This document shows positions 1 to 3,769 of a DNA stretch of 8,199 nucleotides, one piece after another. The stretch is from Streptosporangiaceae bacterium (GTDB lineage Bacteria; Actinomycetota; Actinomycetes; Streptosporangiales; Streptosporangiaceae). Under the pieces are notes generated by a model. It was not told the origin of the DNA and made no database searches. It saw nothing but the letters and a program-made list of their open reading frames with translations. The position numbers and the translations under genes are program-made. The stretch spans positions 1-8,199 of the forward strand of contig JASIJN010000265.1 of assembly GCA_030050125.1 (NCBI GenBank), given 5' to 3'. The number at the start of each line of letters is the position of its first letter. Positions within the stretch are counted from its first letter, which is position 1.

Positions 1-18
1 GCCGCCTTCGCGCACGGG

Positions 19-1050
19 TCATTCCGGCCGGGCGCCGGCTCGCCAGCTGGCGGCATTCGCCGGAAGTTGCTCAGGGGCCCGAACGCTCCGCTGCGGGGCG
101 GGGCTGGGCTCCTCGCCGGAATCTGGGCGCGGCCGCCGGCGCCGGGCGTCACCCCACGACAGCACGCCGACCACCCCGAGCACGGCGGCGATGAACGCGG
201 GCGACGCCCAGAGCGGGACCTCGTACAGGTCGGCGGTGACCAGCTTGACCGCGACCGCGGCGAGGATGACGGCCAGCCCCGGCTGCAGGTAGCGCAGCCG
301 GCGGGCCGCGCCGGCCAGCAGGAAATACAGGGCCCGCATCCCCAGCAACGCGAAGACATTGGAGGTGTACACCACGAACGTGTCGGTGGTTACGGCCAGG
401 ATGGCCGGGATCGAGTCGACCGCGAAGATCACGTCGGTGGCCTCGATGACGATCACGGCCAGCAGCAGCGGGGTGGCCAGCAGGCGGCCCCGCTCGCGGA
501 CGAGGAACCGCTGGCCGTGGAGCTCCGCGGTGGCGGGCAGTGCCCGGCGCAGCAGCCGCAGCACCCGCCTGTCCTGCGGCTCGGGTCCGCCGCCGCTACC
601 GCCGCGCAGCATCCGGAGGGCGGCGTAGAGCAGCACGGCGCCGAACAGGTAGCTGACGGGGTGAAACGCCTCGAGCAGCGAGGCGCCCGCGGCGATGAAC
701 CCGGCCCGCATGACCAGCGCGCCGGTGATCCCCGCCATCAGCACCCGGTGCTGATAGCGGGGAGGGATCGCGAACGCCGAGAAGATGACCGCGAAGACGA
801 ACACGTTGTCCAGCGAGAGGCTCTTCTCGATCAGGTAGCCGGCCAGGTAGGCCTGCGCCGTGCCGCTGCCCAGCCACGCCCAGAGCAGCCCGCCGAAGCC
901 CAGGCCCATGGCCACCCAGACCGCGCTCCAGGCGCCCGCCTCCGTGACCGATACCTGGTGCGCGCGGCGGTGCAGCACGAACAGGTCCAGGGCCAGCATG
1001 GCGAGCACGAACGCGGCGAAGCAGACCCAGGCCCAGGCGGGCACGGTCAT
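19..1050 (-). CDS. TerC-family integral membrane protein (Alx/TerC-like metal transporter)
   Basis: A 343-residue polytopic membrane protein, close to the usual length of about 320 for Alx-like TerC proteins. It carries both family signatures. The first, around residues 75-86 (EKSLSLDNVFVF), has acidic residues E75 and D81 inside a membrane segment. The second, around 203-216 (EATDVIFAVDSIPA), is followed by a TSNVFALLGMRALYFLLAG stretch. About eight or nine hydrophobic segments are visible; a charged loop at about 150-190 splits the two halves and a basic, Pro-rich tail (about 300-343) ends it. Family members are linked to manganese efflux (Alx) and to metal loading of exported proteins; the ion here is inference. 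The ATG at 1050 gives the normal TerC N-terminus but has only a weak ribosome site (GGGCGG). It overlaps the stop of a possible 16-residue upstream ORF as ATGA, which suggests translational coupling. It is transcribed away from the aminotransferase gene after a 230-bp gap. Confidence 0.93.
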   Translation of the reverse strand: MTVPAWAWVCFAAFVLAMLALDLFVLHRRAHQVSVTEAGAWSAVWVAMGLGFGGLLWAWLGSGTAQAYLAGYLIEKSLSLDNVFVFAVIFSAFAIPPRYQHRVLMAGITGALVMRAGFIAAGASLLEAFHPVSYLFGAVLLYAALRMLRGGSGGGPEPQDRRVLRLLRRALPATAELHGQRFLVRERGRLLATPLLLAVIVIEATDVIFAVDSIPAILAVTTDTFVVYTSNVFALLGMRALYFLLAGAARRLRYLQPGLAVILAAVAVKLVTADLYEVPLWASPAFIAAVLGVVGVLSWGDARRRRPRPDSGEEPSPAPQRSVRAPEQLPANAASWRAGARPE

Positions 1051-1097
1051 CGTGGCCGCCCGGGCACGGCTTTGCGCGTTCGCTGTGTCGCCGTCAT
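1047..1097 (-). CDS. possible 16-residue leader ORF overlapping the TerC start
   Basis: A short ORF, MTATQRTRKAVPGRPR, starts at ATG 1097 behind GGGAG (eight bases upstream). It ends with a TGA that shares ATGA with the TerC ATG. The TerC start itself has a poor ribosome site, so ribosomes ending this ORF could restart on terC. The peptide is basic and ends in a Pro/Arg-rich stretch, a composition that can slow ribosomes, but a regulatory role is only inference. Short ORFs arise easily by chance, so this is a candidate only. Confidence 0.3.
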   Translation of the reverse strand: MTATQRTRKAVPGRPR

Positions 1098-1131
1098 GTC
1101 CCGCGCTCCCGTATCGAGCAACGCCCGCACG

Positions 1132-1160
1132 GTTATGGGGCGTTTTCCGTACCGGCGCAA
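1132..1160 (-). promoter_or_regulatory. possible promoter for the TerC gene
   Basis: On the minus strand TTGCGC (1160-1155) and CATAAC (1137-1132) are separated by exactly 17 bases, a fair sigma-70-like arrangement in a locally less GC-rich stretch. Transcription would begin near 1125, leaving a leader of about 75 bases before the TerC ATG that would contain the 16-residue leader ORF. Matches to consensus are partial (three and four of six), so this is a moderate guess. Confidence 0.35.
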
Positions 1161-1163
1161 GCT

Positions 1164-1176
1164 AATCGCGGCGATT
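1164..1176. promoter_or_regulatory. palindrome, possible operator upstream of the TerC promoter
   Basis: A perfect inverted repeat AATCGC-G-GCGATT with six-base arms. It lies four bases upstream of the proposed -35 box and is one of the few A/T-containing patches of the gap. The symmetry and position fit a dimeric regulator site, but the regulator is unknown and a chance palindrome of this size cannot be excluded. Confidence 0.3.
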
Positions 1177-1220
1177 TGGAACCGTGGTGCCGCCGGCGTG
1201 GAGGACCCGTGGGGAACGTG

Positions 1221-1282
1221 CGAGACCGGGCACCCCGTCTCGGCAGATGCGCGCGTGGCCGATCTCGACGGTGCGGACCGTC
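1221..1282 (-). terminator. two hairpins after the aminotransferase gene, possible terminator region
   Basis: On the minus strand the aminotransferase TGA runs straight into a hairpin with six-base arms GACGGT/ACCGTC and loop CCGC (1282-1267). A second hairpin follows with six-base arms CGAGAC/GTCTCG (1242-1221). Neither is followed by a T-run, so a standard intrinsic terminator is not shown. Hairpins without a T-tail are common at gene ends in actinobacteria, but such stems also arise by chance in GC-rich DNA. Confidence 0.35.
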
Positions 1283-2654
1283 AGCGGCTCACCGCCTGCT
1301 TGACCAGGGTGCGCCCGAAGTCCCACATCAGGCCGCTGCCACGGTGCGCGTCCTTCATCACGTCGTCGAACGCCTCGCGGAACAGCTCCACCTCGGCTTC
1401 CCCGATGGTCAGCGGCGGCAGCAGCTTGATCACCTCGGTGTGGTCGCCGGAAACCTGGGTCAGGATGCGGTGCCGCTGGAACAGCGCCACGACCACCATC
1501 TGGGCGAACAGCCCCACCCGGGCGGCCTGCAGCATGCCCCAGCCCGGCCGCAGCTTCAGCGAGCTCGGCTTGGTGAACTCCAGGCCGATCATCAGGCCGC
1601 GGCCCCGGACCTCGCCGAGCAGCTCGTACTGCTCGATCATGCCGGTCAGCGCGGCCCGGAGCGCGTCGCCGGTGCGCTCAGCGTTGCTGACCAGCTGCTC
1701 GTCCTCGATGACGGCGAGCGAGGCCAGCCCGGCCGCCATCGCGGCCGCGTTCGAGCCGAACGTCGAGTCGTGCACCAGCACCCGGTCCATCGACGAGTAG
1801 ACCTTGTCGAAGATCCAGCCCTTGGCCAGCGTCGCGCCCACCGGGACGAACCCGCCGGATAGCGCCTTGGCCACGGTGACGATGTCCGGCTCGACGTCCT
1901 CGTGCTGGTAGCCGAAGAACCGCCCGGTCCGCCCGAGCCCGGTCTGCACCTCGTCGCAGATCAGCAGCGCGCCGTGCTCGTGGAGCAGGGCCGCGGCCGC
2001 GCCGAGGAACCCTTCCGGCGGCATCCAGACGCCCTTGCCCTGGATCGGCTCGATGATCAGCGCGGCCACGTCGCCCTTGCGAAGCTCGGCCTCCAGCGCG
2101 TCGGTATCCCCGAGCGGAACGCTCACGTCGGGCAGCAGCGGGTCGAACCCCTTGCGGAACTCCGCCGCGCCGTTGACCGACAGCGAGCCGGCGGTGAGGC
2201 CGTGGAAGGCGTGGCTGCAGTACAAGATCCGCTTCCTGCCCGTCGCGTACCTGGCGAACTTCAGCGCCGCCTCGACCGCCTCGGTGCCGCTGTTGCCGAA
2301 GTACACCCGGTCGAACTCCGGGGCCTTGGCCAGCAGCCGCTCGGCCAGCAGGCCGGGCAGCAGCGGGCAGTCGAACTGGACCAGGTCGGCCAGCTCGGCG
2401 TCGAGCACGTCGTGCAGGGCCTTGCGGACGACGGGATGGTTGTGTCCCACCCCGAACACGCCGAACCCGGCCAGGAAGTCGGCGTACCGGTTCCCGTCCC
2501 GGTCGTACAGGTACGTGCCCTCGGCCCGCACGTACTCCTTGTCGAACCCGATCGCGTGCAGCATGCGCGGCAGCTGCGGGTTGAGGTAACGGGCGTGCAG
2601 GTCGTACCCCTCGTCGCGGCGGGCGGCGATGAGGGACGGCAGATCGAATCCCAT
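1281..2654 (-). CDS. class-III PLP-dependent aminotransferase, HpnO-like
   Basis: A complete fold-type I class-III aminotransferase of 457 residues. Visible motifs are NSGTEA (121-126, cofactor phosphate loop), HAFHG (148-152), DEVQTGLGRTG (234-244; D234 contacts the pyridine nitrogen), VAKALSGG with the expected Schiff-base lysine K263, and STFGSN (297-302). The N-terminal block (NPQLPRMLHAIGFDKEYVRAEG), the KLRPGW / LFAQMVVVALFQRHRILTQVSG block and the closing WDFGRTL tail resemble, from memory, HpnO of hopanoid side-chain synthesis and its actinobacterial paralogues more than ornithine or putrescine enzymes. The amino acceptor is not determined. The start chosen is ATG 2654, preceded by GGAAGAG seven bases upstream; the frame stays open to a TTG at 2705 but that extension looks non-coding. 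No hopanoid gene is nearby, so an annotation as 'aspartate aminotransferase family' is equally safe. Confidence 0.92.
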   Translation of the reverse strand: MGFDLPSLIAARRDEGYDLHARYLNPQLPRMLHAIGFDKEYVRAEGTYLYDRDGNRYADFLAGFGVFGVGHNHPVVRKALHDVLDAELADLVQFDCPLLPGLLAERLLAKAPEFDRVYFGNSGTEAVEAALKFARYATGRKRILYCSHAFHGLTAGSLSVNGAAEFRKGFDPLLPDVSVPLGDTDALEAELRKGDVAALIIEPIQGKGVWMPPEGFLGAAAALLHEHGALLICDEVQTGLGRTGRFFGYQHEDVEPDIVTVAKALSGGFVPVGATLAKGWIFDKVYSSMDRVLVHDSTFGSNAAAMAAGLASLAVIEDEQLVSNAERTGDALRAALTGMIEQYELLGEVRGRGLMIGLEFTKPSSLKLRPGWGMLQAARVGLFAQMVVVALFQRHRILTQVSGDHTEVIKLLPPLTIGEAEVELFREAFDDVMKDAHRGSGLMWDFGRTLVKQAVSR

Positions 2655-2674
2655 GGCAGCACTCTTCCGGTTCA

Positions 2675-2693
2675 GGCAGGCCTCTGGTCTGCC
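2675..2693 (-). other. hairpin in the aminotransferase 5' leader
   Basis: On the minus strand GGCAGACC-AGA-GGCCTGCC can fold into an eight-position stem with one A/C mismatch. It lies about six bases upstream of the GGAAGAG ribosome site. It could affect translation initiation, but there is no direct evidence for that. Confidence 0.25.
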
Positions 2694-2730
2694 GACATCG
2701 AACAATTCTCGCCGAGTTCCGGCCAGGGTG

Positions 2731-2772
2731 GCTGGCCGGGAGGCGGCCTCCGGCCAACGGCGCCCGAAAAAA
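2731..2772 (-). terminator. strong hairpin between oxidoreductase and aminotransferase genes
   Basis: Seven bases after the oxidoreductase stop, the minus strand has a T6 run (2772-2767). It is followed by a hairpin at 2758-2731 with twelve pairs, one bulged C and a CCG loop (left arm GTTGGCCGGAGG). The T-run precedes the stem instead of following it, so this is not a textbook intrinsic terminator. A U-less terminator or an RNA-stabilising 3' hairpin is plausible and would separate the two genes. Confidence 0.4.
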
Positions 2773-2778
2773 CCCCGA

Positions 2779-3612
2779 TCAGGCTAGCGCCCGGAGCGCG
2801 TCGGCCAGCGGGGCCAGGCTGTCCGGCGGGGCACCGTGCGGCAGGTTCATGATCACCAGGTCGACGCCGGCGTCCCGGTAGGCGGCCGCGGTCTCGGCCG
2901 CCGCCTGGGGCCCGTCGTCCGTCCGCACGTTGACCGAGCAGGTGATCTCCCCCGGGTCGCGGCCGAGCTTCTCGCAGTGCTCGAGCAGCGTGTCCTTGAG
3001 GCTGCGCCAGTCGTCGGGGCCCTGGGTGATCGCGTTCCACTGCTGGGCCCAGCGCGCGGCGGTGCGCAGCGTCCTGGTCCGGCCGCGCCCGCCGATGACG
3101 ATGGGCGGATGCGGCCGCTGCACCGGCTTGGGCTCGCAACGCGCCTCGGTGAGGTGCAGGTACCTGCCGTCGAACGTGGTCGTGGTGTCGCTGAGCAGCC
3201 TGACGATGACCTCGACGCCCTCGTCGAAGCGGTCGAACCGCTCGCGCAACGGGGGCAGGTCTATGCCGTAGGCGTCGCACTCCATCTGGTTCCAGCCCGC
3301 GCCGAGGCCGATCTCTAGCCGGCCTTCGGAGATAATGTCCACGGTCGCGGCCATGTTGGCCAGCACCGCGGGATGGCGGTAGACCATGCCCGTGACCTGG
3401 CAGCCGATCCGGATCCGCCGGGTGCCCTGGGCCAGCGCGGCCAGCATGGTCCAGGCCTCGAAGTTGGGCCCGGTGAGGTCCCCGGTCAGCGGGTAGAAGT
3501 GGTCCCAGTTCCAGCCGGACTCGAAAACGTCGATGTCGTCGGCCGCAAGCCACACGTCGCGGATCTGCGCCCAGCTCTGGTGCTCGGGTCTCGTCTTGAT
3601 CGCGAAGCGCAC
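2779..3612 (-). CDS. LLM-class flavin/F420-dependent oxidoreductase (Rv1855c-type)
   Basis: A 277-residue luciferase-like monooxygenase TIM barrel. It begins with the family's usual RFAIKTRPEHQSWAQIRDVW strand and contains ESGWNWDHFYPL (31-42), GRLEIGLGAGWNQMECDAYGI (97-117) and PPIVIGGRGRTRTL (169-182). This order matches the 'probable F420-dependent oxidoreductase, Rv1855c family'. The expected role is hydride transfer with reduced F420 or FMN on an unknown small molecule in the cytosol; cofactor and substrate are inferred from family. The start chosen is GTG 3612, because GAGGGAGG lies four bases upstream and the protein then begins at the usual family N-terminus. An in-frame ATG at 3636 would add eight residues that span the ribosome site. 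The gene is divergent from ppc, and its leader contains a three-codon mini-ORF. Confidence 0.93.
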   Translation of the reverse strand: MRFAIKTRPEHQSWAQIRDVWLAADDIDVFESGWNWDHFYPLTGDLTGPNFEAWTMLAALAQGTRRIRIGCQVTGMVYRHPAVLANMAATVDIISEGRLEIGLGAGWNQMECDAYGIDLPPLRERFDRFDEGVEVIVRLLSDTTTTFDGRYLHLTEARCEPKPVQRPHPPIVIGGRGRTRTLRTAARWAQQWNAITQGPDDWRSLKDTLLEHCEKLGRDPGEITCSVNVRTDDGPQAAAETAAAYRDAGVDLVIMNLPHGAPPDSLAPLADALRALA

Positions 3613-3657
3613 TGATCCTCCCTCATCCGCCGCCATCGTCGCCGCGCCGGTGCACCG

Positions 3658-3669
3658 CTAATCCCCCAT
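3658..3669 (-). CDS. possible leaderless three-codon mini-ORF (M-G-D-stop)
   Basis: ATG GGG GAT TAG on the minus strand begins exactly six bases after the -10 element TACGTT. That is the same TANNNT-N6-start geometry as at ppc and at the 209-residue gene in this window. If transcription starts at that A, the ORF would be translated leaderless, ahead of the oxidoreductase start at 3612. A start-stop-like leader may tune downstream translation. The ORF is so short that chance is a real alternative. Confidence 0.25.
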   Translation of the reverse strand: MGD

Positions 3670-3675
3670 GCCGGA

Positions 3676-3684
3676 AACGTAACA
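3676..3684 (-). promoter_or_regulatory. extended -10 promoter for the LLM oxidoreductase
   Basis: On the minus strand TGTTACGTT fits the extended -10 pattern TGN-TANNNT. No recognisable -35 lies about 17 bases upstream, which is typical for extended -10 promoters. Predicted transcription start is near 3669, giving a leader of about 57 bases before the GTG. Confidence 0.45.
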
Positions 3685-3754
3685 GAACGCGCCGTCTCCG
3701 CGGGCCCGGGTACCGGCGCCGGGAGCGGGAGCGCGGGCGAGAGCCGGCCGTAGC

Positions 3755-3769
3755 TACGCTGGACCGGTG
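3755..3769 (+). promoter_or_regulatory. leaderless promoter and start of ppc
   Basis: TACGCT (3755-3760) is followed by six bases (GGACCG) and the ppc GTG at 3767. The usual distance from a -10 hexamer to the transcription start makes the GTG the first transcribed codon. No purine-rich ribosome site precedes it, which fits a leaderless mRNA. A -35 is not recognisable. Confidence 0.55.

Noticed and set aside
1051..1280. Possible yybP-ykoY manganese riboswitch upstream of the TerC gene
   Set aside because: I looked for its conserved paired elements in the minus-strand leader and found no convincing match.
67..1800. 577-codon plus-strand open frame across TerC and the aminotransferase C-terminus
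   Set aside because: It is antisense to two well-supported genes and spans their intergenic gap, with low-complexity composition; a GC-bias shadow.
2655..2705. Longer aminotransferase start at TTG 2705
   Set aside because: The added 17 residues do not resemble family N-termini, and ATG 2654 has a GGAAGAG site at good distance.
1902..2852. Plus-strand open frame opposite the aminotransferase gene
   Set aside because: Composition mirrors the antisense of the real gene, with no recognisable motif or start signal.
3613..3636. Upstream ATG start of the LLM oxidoreductase at 3636
   Set aside because: The extra codons span the strong GAGGGAGG ribosome site, and the family N-terminus begins at GTG 3612.
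3713..3722. CCGGCGCCGG palindrome in the divergent promoter region
   Set aside because: A purely G/C palindrome of ten bases is expected often by chance in this DNA and is not aligned with either promoter.
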